The notes beneath the pieces were generated by a model that saw only the letters and a list, made by a program, of their open reading frames with translations, was not told where the DNA came from and did not search any database. The position numbers were made by a program, and so were the translations under genes. 64,000 nt of DNA, taken from contig OZ024784.1 in assembly GCA_964017065.1 (NCBI GenBank), forward strand, positions 4,817,152 to 4,881,151, read 5' to 3'. This document shows positions 1 to 9,448 of this stretch, piece by piece. This DNA comes from Haliclona indistincta (Eukaryota; Porifera; Demospongiae; Haplosclerida; Chalinidae). Every line of letters begins with the position of its first letter. The first letter of the stretch is position 1.

Positions 1-329
1 GAGGATATCTCATGTACATCGGAGTCACTCTTCTTGGATTCTTCAGTATACCAGTGACATTCATGCTTTTATACACTGTGAGTCTTATAACCACATACAA
101 AAATGGCAGTTGTATAAGCAATGATCTCTCCTTCCAGATTAGGCTTATTTTTGGAAACTTGACAACCAACGAAAGAGCCAATTACAGGCGATACCGCCAT
201 TTTAGAGATGGTCACGGCAACTACCGCAATCCCTTCAACAGAGGAGTATTCTACAATGTGTTAGAGTACTTTCATGTTGTAGAACCTCCGTATGTTAAGA
301 AACCGGGTAGAGCTTCTTTTATTGCTTGA
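1..329 (+). CDS. Palmitoyltransferase ZDHHC17/ZDHHC13-like, 3' end (partial)
   Basis: The last two coding exons of a gene that begins before the window. Exon 1..77 encodes a hydrophobic membrane segment (YIGVTLLGFFSIPVTFMLLY). An intron of about 60 nt (78..137) follows, then exon 138..329 ending in TGA. The tail carries LTTNERANYRRYRHF followed by an NPFNRGVFYNVLEYF stretch. This closely matches the TTNE-type motif and 'pFN.G...N..dFF' region after the last membrane helices of the HIP14/ZDHHC17 group of ankyrin-repeat DHHC S-acyltransferases. Those enzymes sit in Golgi or endosomal membranes and palmitoylate cytosolic cysteines. The catalytic DHHC cysteine-rich domain and ankyrin repeats would lie upstream and are not visible. 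The gene is convergent with NF-YC, with about 250 bp between stop codons. Confidence 0.75.
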   Translation, partial: GYLMYIGVTLLGFFSIPVTFMLLYTVSLITTYKNGSCISNDLSFQIRLIFGNLTTNERANYRRYRHFRDGHGNYRNPFNRGVFYNVLEYFHVVEPPYVKKPGRASFIA

Positions 330-575
330 CGTATTAAGCTTACAATGATAGGATTTTACTAGGTACTAACAAAATTTTAATTGTTGTGATGGATTCAGGT
401 TTTTCGTTATTGTATGTGTTTTCGATACAACATTCAATCTGTTACTCATACTTCTCACGCACCCATCAATATTACCTCTATTTTGACAATTACAGTGGAT
501 AAAATGAATGTTTCTTGATATGATGTGTGTGGTATATTCAGTTGTTATGATGATACATTATTTATAGCGGCATCA

Positions 576-2126
576 CTAGTCTTGCTGTGTGCCATGAGAT
601 GAAGGATTGAACCCTAGGCTACTCAAAGACTGCAGTCCTATAGTACTGGCTGCTACCTCCTTCACTCCTCCCTCTAACACTCTGCCTAGTTCAGCTGATG
701 ACGGCTGGAGGACATCTGCAGAGAAAGAGAAATATCAATACAGTGTTAAAATGTAGATAGTTGTGTCACTTAAGGTTCTCTTTGTTTACCTGAAGATCCT
801 GGCATGACTTGTGGCTGTTGTGGTAGTTGTAGGTGTTGAAGCTGGTCTTCCTCTTCACTTTGTTGCTGTTCCTGTTCTTCTTGATCTTGTCTCTGCATCT
901 GCTGCTGTAGTTGAATCAACTGCTGTAGCAGATGCACCTGCTATGTTAAGAGAAGATGCTTTCAAATAATTTATACACTACTACTCTCTTACCTGCTGTA
1001 GAAGAGTTGAAGTAGCCATCAAGTTAGATGCATTATCTCCACCCTCTCCAGCTCCTTCAGTGTCAGACTGTTGATACAGCATCTGCAGATATGACTGGAA
1101 TACCTCGGGTTGCAATAAAGGGTTGGAGTCATCAGAGCTTGTTTCAGCCTAAAAATGGATCAATAATTTATAGGTTAGCTAGATCTTTGGTTGATCTCTC
1201 ACCTGTCTGTTTGAAGTGCTAGTGGAGTTACCAAGACTATTTCTTGATTTGCTTTGAATCTCCTCTCGCGGTACAATATCAATGAGAAAATCAAACATGT
1301 CATTCCTAGCAATAGCCATAGCTATATCACTTCGCTGAATACAAGAGAGCCGGAGAGTAGACATCATACATCAAAAATGGAGTCTTACCTGTACTGTTCT
1401 TCTCTTAGATTCAGCGGTCTGCATCCATGCTCTCAGTGTGAGCTCAGTGACGAATATCTCAATGGCCTTGGAGAGCAGTATTGGAACCTACCAACAACAT
1501 AAAGACATGACATCATGTGCAGTGAATAGCACCACTTACTTCTCCACTAATCATCTGCAAAAGAGAAAGTTTTTGATCAATGTTGGTACTTTAACAAATC
1601 AGGAAAATACCTTAACATCTTCATCCATCCTCATGATCTTCTTTAGTCTAGCTAGTGGAAACTCTGGATTACGCCAGTGATCCTGAGTTTAAACATAATC
1701 TGAATTATGCTACTAGCTGTCAACCCAGCTGCATGCATAGCTAGCAGCCGCACTAACCTCCGTTACATTATCAATTTCAGTCTGTTGTGCATCCCAGAGT
1801 GACGACAGTTTTCTGAGTGCCTCTTGAATGAGACCTGTTGATGATTCTCCAATAGGCGGTTGAACAACAGCATTTGAGAACACACTCTGTAGCTATTATA
1901 ATACAATATGATCAATTCTATATAATGCACACCAAGACAGCCCAAGGCTCCGGAGCCTAGCCCATCCATATTCCTGGAGTCTCGTAACATATATACACAC
2001 TACAGACTCAACATACTAAGTTATTTCACTCACTGTGATTGCAGGTGTTGTTGGCGTGTTGGCGGGGTCCTCAATACTTGCAGCTGCTGCCACTACTTCA
2101 CTCAAACCAGTGTTGACACCTGCCAT
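576..2126 (-). CDS. NFYC: Nuclear transcription factor Y subunit gamma (NF-YC)
   Basis: NF-YC is the histone-fold subunit that pairs with NF-YB and recruits NF-YA to CCAAT boxes. Exons on the minus strand: 2126..2034, ~1892/1886..1758, 1682..1611, 1554..1540, 1487..1389, 1334..1203, 1148..993, 940..790, 715..576. The start is the first ATG ([12 protein letters not shown]), and frame is kept across every junction. The histone fold is recognised by [32 protein letters not shown], and RRTVQ joined to [22 protein letters not shown], as in animal NF-YC. The C-terminus is a glutamine-rich activation region ([18 protein letters not shown]), as in vertebrate NF-YC. The 15-nt exon 1540..1554 (MISGE) is unusually small but is needed to join the two histone-fold halves in frame. 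Divergent from the STXBP4-like gene. Confidence 0.93.
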
Positions 2127-2312
2127 TTCTGATACCGGAGACTTAAATCGAGATTCTAGTAATCATTCACTTCTTGGAAGATATTCTAGAGCGAGAAAAT
2201 AGCATTAATTGTTCGTATTTGTCTTAAGCCATGAGCGTATTCATTGATTTTAAAGGCGTGTCCTCTTTGCAGCCAAAGAGGGGCGTTGCTCGTTTGCTGT
2301 TTCTCTAGTGCA
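2127..2312. promoter_or_regulatory. Divergent promoter region NFYC / STXBP4-like
   Basis: These 186 bp between two divergent start codons must hold both 5' UTRs and core promoters. I see no TATA box at a convincing position and no CCAAT box. The STXBP4 reading frame stays open up to an in-frame ATG at 2244, so that gene's 5' UTR could be shorter than drawn. Confidence 0.4.
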
Positions 2313-4790
2313 ATGGAGCAGGAATATGTATGCACTCCAGCCCGTGGCCCGATACGAGTGCATTTGAATGTAGCAGGTGACAATCTTGGAATTGTCATTG
2401 TCGGTGGAACACACGTAGAGTCTTCAGAAGGCGACTTTGGTATCTTTATTAAGAAGATCCTTCCAGGAAAACTGGCTGAGAGTGATGGTAAGTAACTTTA
2501 TTGTATAATTAGATAGCTATAGTCTGCAACGCAGGACAACTTCGTGTTGGAGATCAACTTATGGAAGTGAATGGAAGGAGTCTGGTTGGTGTTTCAAATG
2601 CTAGGTAATTTCATTATACCTCAGCAACATTATAATTATATGCAAGATCTTTCCATTAGAGCTGTGGAAATATTGAAGGCATGTACTGCTACTGGAGAGA
2701 TCGAGTTACTAGTGGCAAGAGACAACAACACACAAAGAGAATTTAAGAAACTTTCTACCTCATTGATGAAATCCCCTTTACGTAAGATTATGCACATCAC
2801 ATGCGCACAGTTTGTAGTATATTGTTCTGTGCAGAAATTACACCTATTGTTGAACGAAGGAAGCTTGTTCATCAAGAATCTAGCTCTTCTCTTGGCACTG
2901 TCAGTGATACTAGTACACAGGACAGTGCTGATCTTCTTAATTCCGAGGAGACTGTTGCTGTCAATGCTGCTGTGAAGTCAATCATGACATCAGCTGCTAC
3001 CGTAGCAGCTACTATGGTAGATCCAGTCAACATTAGTGATGTGGCAGTCACATTTCCTGGTTCTGGTGTTGATCAAACTCCAGTTCCTCCTCTTCCTACA
3101 TCTTCTCCTCCTTTAACTCCAGACAGAACCACTCCAGATTTTTACGACAATTCAGTTTTTAACTATACCACACCAGCACCTAGCAAGCTAACAACAGCCA
3201 ATAAACCTCCCTCTACTCCTACTACTGACATCTACCACCTTCCCCAGACTCAACAGAGAAGAACTAGGCAAACTGGACAAGTTGGAGTAGGCCAATATAG
3301 TAGAAGATGGTCAATTGAACCTGATAAAAAGATCAAACTAGAAAAACTTATATGGGTGAGTTCATCTTTTATGTATAAGTACAGATTATTTATCATACTT
3401 TAAATAGGCATTAGGATATATCGGAAAACCACTTACACAAGAGCAGAAAGACCAAGTATACAGTTCTCTGGATATTGACAAGGAAGGAAGAGTCACATAT
3501 GCTGACTTTTTACAGTTAGTGCAAAATATGTTCTCCTTTCGTATGGAGGGCAGTCAAATGCAAGAAAAACTACTAATGGCCCTGACTCAGAAGTTGACGA
3601 TGGATCTACCTCAGATTCCCAAAATACCTCAGAGGGTAAATCTATTGAGAGAAAAGGTTGTTCTATAAACTCTGAACCTTTAGGATTCTCCACCATCCGC
3701 TGAAGTGGTTCAACATACAATGGCATCATCTTCTTCCTCCATCTCACCTACTACTCTTGATGCATGGGAACAAGAAATTCGCATGGAAGATTTAACAGCA
3801 CAGGTGGCAGCGGCAAATGAAGAAAGAGATGCAGCTCAATTTGAACTAACTAAGTTAAAAGTGAGTAGGAGTCTAGAGTTGCAAACAAATTAAACATTTC
3901 ACTACTCATAGAAACTCCTGAGGAAAAAAGAGGAGAGATGTGCAGCATTGGAACAAGTTGCACAAAGCTCAGAACAGGTATATTTATCACAAATTGTGTT
4001 ATAATAATCTATACTCTTTGATAGAGACGAAAACGTGCAGAGGCTGATATAGCAGCAAGCAAGCGACTGACGCAACCAGCATTGGTCAGTTTCATAATGC
4101 AATTATTCACTGATTGAGATTTGTCATTTCAGACAACAGATGAATGCCATAAGAAGCTAGCAGTAAAAAGTTGTGAGTTACGCAAAGGAGAATCTACCAT
4201 CAGGCGATACAAAGTGGCTACTGAAAAACTTCTAAAATTCGTTGAAGTATGCATTGACTGTCAAATTTTGTTACTAATGTCATTCTGTACATTCACAGGA
4301 TTGTCATGAAGCATTAGTCAATTCTCCTGGTGCAGACACTATTCTGTATGCATCGCTAGTGACAACTATTCTTATTATTAAATTTCTGTATCCATAGTTA
4401 TCATCGGCGTGGTGTTGGAGAGTCAGTAGTGCGAGGAGATCCTGTGTCTGGTAACCCACGCCCTCCTCCTTATCTCTCAAACCATGCAAAGATCACCTCT
4501 ACCAAGCTAGCTCAAGAAGCTAAGGAAACTGTCATGGCAGTTCGAAATATCATCAGTGTCAAAGGTAAGCAAAAAATCAACTGCACTGTTGCTTTATTTT
4601 GCATAGAGCTACCATTTGGCTGGGAGGAAAAACTAACTGAAGAAGGAGAGAAGTTTTATGTAAAGTATGTTAGAAATATTGGTTATCCTATTATGAATGA
4701 AAAATCAATTATTACAGCCACCAGGACCAGATGACATCATGGGAAAGACCACCAGATCAACCTATAGCCCTTTCTATAAGTGCTCTCTAA
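2313..4790 (+). CDS. STXBP4: Syntaxin-binding protein 4 (Synip)-like: PDZ, coiled coil, WW
   Basis: Exons: 2313..2487, 2535..2604, 2660..2781, 2835..3355, 3408..3635, 3684..3860, 3912..3977, 4025..4084, 4133..4246, 4299..4345, 4398..4564, 4607..4664, 4718..4790. Domain order: an N-terminal PDZ domain (LGIVIVGG loop, GDQLMEVNGRSLVGVSN); a Ser/Thr/Pro-rich linker; an EF-hand-like segment (SLDIDKEGRVTYADFLQ); a charged coiled coil rich in Glu/Lys/Arg; and a C-terminal WW domain (LPFGWEEKLTEEGEKFYV, NHQDQMTSWERPP). PDZ at the N-terminus, coiled coil and single C-terminal WW is the STXBP4 architecture. In mammals that protein binds syntaxin-4 and regulates GLUT4 vesicle docking. The start MEQEYV is preferred; an in-frame ATG at 2244 would add 23 residues. 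A different PDZ/WW scaffold cannot be fully excluded. Confidence 0.8.
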
Positions 4791-4908
4791 CACTATAGTG
4801 TTGCAAACCTACAGTACCAACATAGAAGTTACCTACTTTTAGAAATAATTATTTATGCATAAGACAGTAATTTTGTTAAAAACGGATATGGTTTGGTAAC
4901 AAGAACAG

Positions 4909-5765
4909 TTAGAGTTTGCATGATGCAACTATGCTTTTGTTAGCCTCGTAAACATCATAATAAAGTCCACGTTTAAACTCTGCTAACATTGCTCTGTCAT
5001 ATGGCTCTTTCCCATGATTGATAGATTCTTTAGCTAGTGTCAGTGCTGTGCTGAACAAGTCTGCATTGCTGGAGGTTTTGTGAACTATTCCAGCAGCAAA
5101 TGCTTCCTCTCCTGTGTACTTCCTGCCAAGTACTATGCTAGAAACCAGATGTGAGGGGGGTATCTTGGCTCTATACAGCAATCAAACAACACCATTATTA
5201 GGTACTGCAGATACCTTGCAAGCAGAATTAAGTCTTTGGAAATTGGCTCATGCACAAATATTTCTGGAAAGCAAAACCATCCTCTGTCATTTCTCATCAC
5301 ACGATAATCATGTAAAAGAGCCCAAAATGCACCCATACCATATAAGTGACCTGTAAAATTATCACTCAATGGAAAAATTATTGAGCATATCATGGGTACC
5401 ATTAATTGCAGCAACGGTGACAGTAGGAAACAGTAGGAGTCTTCTAATGATAGTATACAAGTCAACATGAAACGCAGTCAGCTCCTTCTCTGACAACTTT
5501 TCAATGCAGTCAAGATCAAGACCATTTGAATAAAATTTTTCTTCTCCAGTAGTAATAACAGCTCTCACTGATGATGTGCTGTCAAATAATCATCATTACT
5601 ACTAAAATACATGTATTGACTATAATATTATTACAACCTTTCAACATTATCTAAGGCTTTATTGTACTCCTGGATGAAATCAGGGTTGAATCTGTTACTA
5701 CCAGATTGCATGCGAAGAATAGCAACTTCGCCATGTTCAATAAAGTCACAAACTACTTGAGCCAT
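4909..5765 (-). CDS. Enoyl-CoA hydratase/isomerase family protein, probably peroxisomal (ECI-like)
   Basis: Four coding exons: 5765..5638, 5578..5400, 5350..5215, 5170..4909. The ATG lies directly after an acceptor site, so a 5' UTR exon probably ends near 5818. Crotonase-fold signatures: ITTGEEKFYSNGLDLD (first oxyanion-hole region), AAINGHLYGMGAFWALLHDYRVMR (second oxyanion-hole region) and LGRKYTGEEAFAAGIV (C-terminal helix). The HDYRVMR and FCFPEI block resembles short monofunctional Delta3,Delta2-enoyl-CoA isomerases of plants and animals. These shift double bonds during oxidation of unsaturated fatty acids. The protein ends in CKL, a permitted type-1 peroxisomal targeting signal, so peroxisomal location is inferred. 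Length (~234 aa) is normal for a single crotonase domain. Convergent with STXBP4, 118 bp between stop codons. Confidence 0.83.
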
Positions 5766-6017
5766 CTGTGAACAACATTTGCAGCTTCTACAGTATAGCA
5801 ATAAACACACCAACTTACCTCGTAACAGTCTAGCTTTTGTTCAATTGTGCTCAAGTGACTTTTACTACCTGCTATAATGTCATCTAGTTACTATTGATGA
5901 GTAAATATTGTTCCTGCATGTAATGCATCCTGCCAAATGCTGGAATCAACTTTTGGCATGCACCTTTGCTTCAAATTTCGTACAAGTTTCCAATTTATAA
6001 AATCACACAATCACAGT

Positions 6018-6618
6018 TTAAATGGCAATGCTAGCAGCTAGCTCATTTTCACCAATATTACAAAGAGCAGTTTGTAGTGTCATCCACGAAGGAGCACCCT
6101 TTCTCAGAACATTGTCTTGTTGCAATAGCCAAGCTGCTATCGTTTTCATTTTGCACTTCTCAATAATTCCACGCTGCTCCTCCTCTATTCTCTCCAGTGT
6201 GGGATAGAGAAGTCCTAGAGCAAGACCAAGTAATTGCCATTGGCTAACATTCTTCAAAGCCATCTTCACTTCAAACATATCATCAATAGCTGTATAGAAA
6301 GAGTGCAAGCTACATCAAACAAGTATTGAGATCTGTGACTCACTAAGAGTTCCAGAGAGACTCTGGTTACTAGTAGCAGGATCAATAGCTTCACTTAAAA
6401 CGTCTTCCTCTTTCAATCCAGCTACTTCCTGTGTGCATTAATAAATTGCATACACAATTTAAAGCCTCATGACTTACCAAAGGACTTCTGCCACCAAATA
6501 GACTCAGGTGGTCTAAATATTTTTTGAGTTCTTCATAATTTTGTAGTTTAGTCCTAGTCAAACCGATGAGCTTCTTTAAATCTTGAAGAATGGTGACTGG
6601 AATAGGCTGGTCAGCCAT
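6018..6618 (-). CDS. Small Death-domain-like adaptor protein
   Basis: Three exons (6618..6478, 6428..6344, 6289..6018) join in frame to about 165 aa. The N-terminal third (MADQPIPVTILQDLKKLIGL) is helical and of unknown function. The last exon encodes a six-helix Death-domain pattern: a W-x-x-L-G-x-x-L-G core (SQWQLLGLALGLLYPTLERI), a central basic helix, W-LLQQDNVLRKGAPSW, and a final TLQTALCNIGENELAASI helix. WxxLAxxLG plus a late 'sW..L..AL...g...lA..i' is the usual Death-fold signature of adaptor proteins. Family expansions are typical of sponges and other early animals. The start ATG lies only 53 bp after the stop codon of the ankyrin-Roc gene on the same strand, so co-transcription or a shared pathway is plausible. 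I do not assign an ortholog. Confidence 0.72.
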
Positions 6619-6671
6619 ACTCCTGTTGAAGAACTCACAGACAGAAGAGGGGCTTAAGAGATAATACGGCT

Positions 6672-9278
6672 CTAAAGGCAGCGACTGTGTTGAGAGGTGA
6701 CCGATACAACTTTCATTTCAAATAGGTCAGTGTCAGGTATATCATCAAATGGATATTGCTTAACAAAACTGGGAGATATAACACACTCGTATACTTCCAA
6801 ATTTGGGCATCGGTCTTTATGAAGGGATCGAACCAGAGTAATTAGTGCACTACGAAGCCTGGCATGCTCTATCGGCCTGTTCTGATCACATGACATAGCA
6901 ACTAAAACACAGCGATTCTTGCTAATTAGCTCAACAACTGCGGTGATTTCATCAGAGTCAGTCCATGAGATGCCGTTCTTCCAAACAACACACCTTCGCT
7001 GTAGTCCTTCAAGTGAAGGTGTATGTCTGCGTCGAGCATTAAGAGGAAATCGATACGCGATGGAAAGAAGAAGAATCTGAAGGAAACGAGACCCAAAGAA
7101 CTTGTGAGGATCTTGGCATCCTAAACACCAGCCAAACTCAAGCATTCTATGCCCAGTAAAAATGTGAGGTCGTTCTGATTGAACAAGACCAGGAAAGAAG
7201 AGGAGTTCTGAAGAAAGATCGACTGCAGCCTCGAGATTAGTGTGATGCATCATTGATGGTTCCACAGGCGAACAGAAATCTAATGACTCAAGAAAACCAA
7301 TAAGCATTTCAGAGTTGTACTGAGGAAATGCTTTCAGAAGATTAGAAACTGGCACTATACCAGTGTTGCTAGCAAAATTTTGGTACTCTTTGAAATCACG
7401 AGGAGCAAAAATTGTTCCGTTGATTTCATTCAGTAAGATCTCAGTCTTCACAACAACCCAACTTGATTGATCATTTTGTATAAAAAGGATTAGACCTCTA
7501 TCACTAAGTAAAGTTAGAAGCTCAGTGAGAACTTTGGGATCATTTGGGAGAGATGAATTTTCTTCGTTTGTGATTAAAGAAATGAGATCTATTAGAGTAC
7601 TCCCAACTACTTTCAGTTCTGTGCGTAAAAAAGCATACAGAACATGACAGTAGAAACTGACAATAGGCTGGCTTGCAGCAATGACCTTCTGACTTCTTTT
7701 GAGTAGAGAGATAAGACGATCAGAAGCATCTGTATCCGCATGTCGACAATCCATACCGATGTATCCAGCGTACTCTTGTCGTTTTATTCTTCTGGTGGCT
7801 ATCACTTGCAGCATTGAGCTTTTCTCATCCATTTCCAATGGCAATACCTGATCAGCATGGCTTCCTACAATCACCACATGTGAAGTACCCTCTGCTGTGT
7901 TACTGGCATTATCGACAAAACTAAGCCAGTACTGGAGCGACTGACAGACCTCCTCTTTTCCCTTACTCAGGTCAATCATACAGAGAAAAATGGCAGCTGA
8001 TCTATGCATCACTTGCTCTAGAACAGCGACGTGACTGGAATAATATTCTTGCTGTCCAGCAAAATCATAAACAACATAGTTTCCTAATTCACTCTCGATG
8101 TGATGTGGAAGAATTCCTGCTGTGAAGCGCTTGGTATTGGCAACAAATATTCTATTTTGAGAGCTAGCCATGAGGATAATGAGTTCAGTCATAGTAGTTT
8201 TTCCTGCCCCACTGTCACCAATAAGAATCAGTTTCGAGAATGTATGCACTGGGAAAGCTATTCTGCATTGTTCGAACGGATGAAATAACTTGATAATATC
8301 ATAGTGGCCACTAGTGCAATGTAAAGGAGTTTCGCCATTAAAATTTTTAGCCAGAGGGTTGACTCTTCCAGTTGAAAGCAAATATTGAACAATATGGGCA
8401 TGGTTGTGTACGCATGCCTCATGAAGTGGTGTATTGCCAATATTGTTTCTGCTTGATGGATTACATTGTGTCTCATTGATGAGGTACTGGGTTATATTGA
8501 GATGACCATTACTGCAAGCGAAGTGAAGTGGTGTCCAGCCTTCATTGTTTTTACATGCTGTGTTACAGCCTGCTTCGCTAATAAGGTACTGGACAATAGG
8601 AAGATAACCAAGAGAACAAGTAATGTGAAGTGGCGTATCACAAATAGTGTTCCCAAGTGATGGATCGCAATGTGCTTCACTGACGAGATATCGAATTATG
8701 TTGAGGTGGCCATTATTGCAAGCATAGTGAAGTGGTGTGGTGCCAAAACTGTTTTTACATGATGGATTGCACTTTGCCTCACAGATAAGAAAGCAAACGA
8801 TTTCCAGGTGATCATGAATGCAAGCTTCATGTAACAGTGTGTTACCATACTTGCTCTCGCATGATGGATCGCAGCATAGCTCAAGAATAAGATACTTGGT
8901 GACATCAAGCTGACCATTACGACAAGCACAATGAAGTGGTGTCTCACCATCGTAGTTCTTGCTCATGGGATCGCAGAATAGTTCAACGACTAAGTACCTC
9001 ACCACATCAAGGTGGCCGTTGTAGGCGGCGTAGTGCAGTGGTAAGTGTCCTTCCCCGTCCTTCACGTCAGCAGTGTAAGAGTAGACGGTCACCAATGCAG
9101 CAACGATATTTCCCCAGCCCCAGTAAGAAGCCAGGTGGAGAAGAGATACCATCGCCACTACACTATAGCTAAATTCAAACGTTGTCTTGATTCCCTTACG
9201 CATCCTGGCCAGCAGGTTCTCCGCTGCTTGTTTATCACCACTCTTAAAAGAACTCACGCAATCTTCATCGTCAGCCAT
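6672..9278 (-). CDS. Ankyrin-repeat Roc-type GTPase (ROCO/DAPK-like), intronless
   Basis: A single uninterrupted 868-codon frame, unusual in this intron-dense region. About eight ankyrin repeats (GxTPLHxACxxGHLxIVxYLI pattern, residues ~75-350) are followed by a Roc/Ras-like GTPase. Visible GTPase motifs: P-loop GDSGAGKTT, switch II DFAGQQEYY, and G4-like VGSHAD, which matches the THAD-type G4 of Roc domains rather than NKxD. The region after the GTPase is COR-like in position but weakly recognisable. Ankyrin plus Roc occurs in DAPK1- and LRRK-related proteins, where GTP binding drives dimerisation and signalling; no kinase or LRR is present here. The start MADDEDCVSSF was chosen; the frame stays open 72 codons further upstream. 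A Death-domain gene follows 53 bp downstream. Confidence 0.85.
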   Translation of the reverse strand: MADDEDCVSSFKSGDKQAAENLLARMRKGIKTTFEFSYSVVAMVSLLHLASYWGWGNIVAALVTVYSYTADVKDGEGHLPLHYAAYNGHLDVVRYLVVELFCDPMSKNYDGETPLHCACRNGQLDVTKYLILELCCDPSCESKYGNTLLHEACIHDHLEIVCFLICEAKCNPSCKNSFGTTPLHYACNNGHLNIIRYLVSEAHCDPSLGNTICDTPLHITCSLGYLPIVQYLISEAGCNTACKNNEGWTPLHFACSNGHLNITQYLINETQCNPSSRNNIGNTPLHEACVHNHAHIVQYLLSTGRVNPLAKNFNGETPLHCTSGHYDIIKLFHPFEQCRIAFPVHTFSKLILIGDSGAGKTTMTELIILMASSQNRIFVANTKRFTAGILPHHIESELGNYVVYDFAGQQEYYSSHVAVLEQVMHRSAAIFLCMIDLSKGKEEVCQSLQYWLSFVDNASNTAEGTSHVVIVGSHADQVLPLEMDEKSSMLQVIATRRIKRQEYAGYIGMDCRHADTDASDRLISLLKRSQKVIAASQPIVSFYCHVLYAFLRTELKVVGSTLIDLISLITNEENSSLPNDPKVLTELLTLLSDRGLILFIQNDQSSWVVVKTEILLNEINGTIFAPRDFKEYQNFASNTGIVPVSNLLKAFPQYNSEMLIGFLESLDFCSPVEPSMMHHTNLEAAVDLSSELLFFPGLVQSERPHIFTGHRMLEFGWCLGCQDPHKFFGSRFLQILLLSIAYRFPLNARRRHTPSLEGLQRRCVVWKNGISWTDSDEITAVVELISKNRCVLVAMSCDQNRPIEHARLRSALITLVRSLHKDRCPNLEVYECVISPSFVKQYPFDDIPDTDLFEMKVVSVTSQHSRCL

Positions 9279-9448
9279 TGCAAAAGATCTGATTGAAAAT
9301 TGAATTTTGTATGGTTTCGTTGCTGTTTTAGCAATGACATAATGACGGGTACAGGAAATGACGACGAAGTTTATCGAGTCGTATAAGATCATGGTGGGTA
9401 TGAGTGACATAATAATAGATATTTGGTTATGTATAAGTTGGGTATGAG

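Noticed and set aside
2244..2312. In-frame upstream ATG of the STXBP4-like gene
   Set aside because: The 23 added residues are Cys-rich and unlike any PDZ-protein start; MEQEYV at 2313 is preferred, though the longer form is possible.
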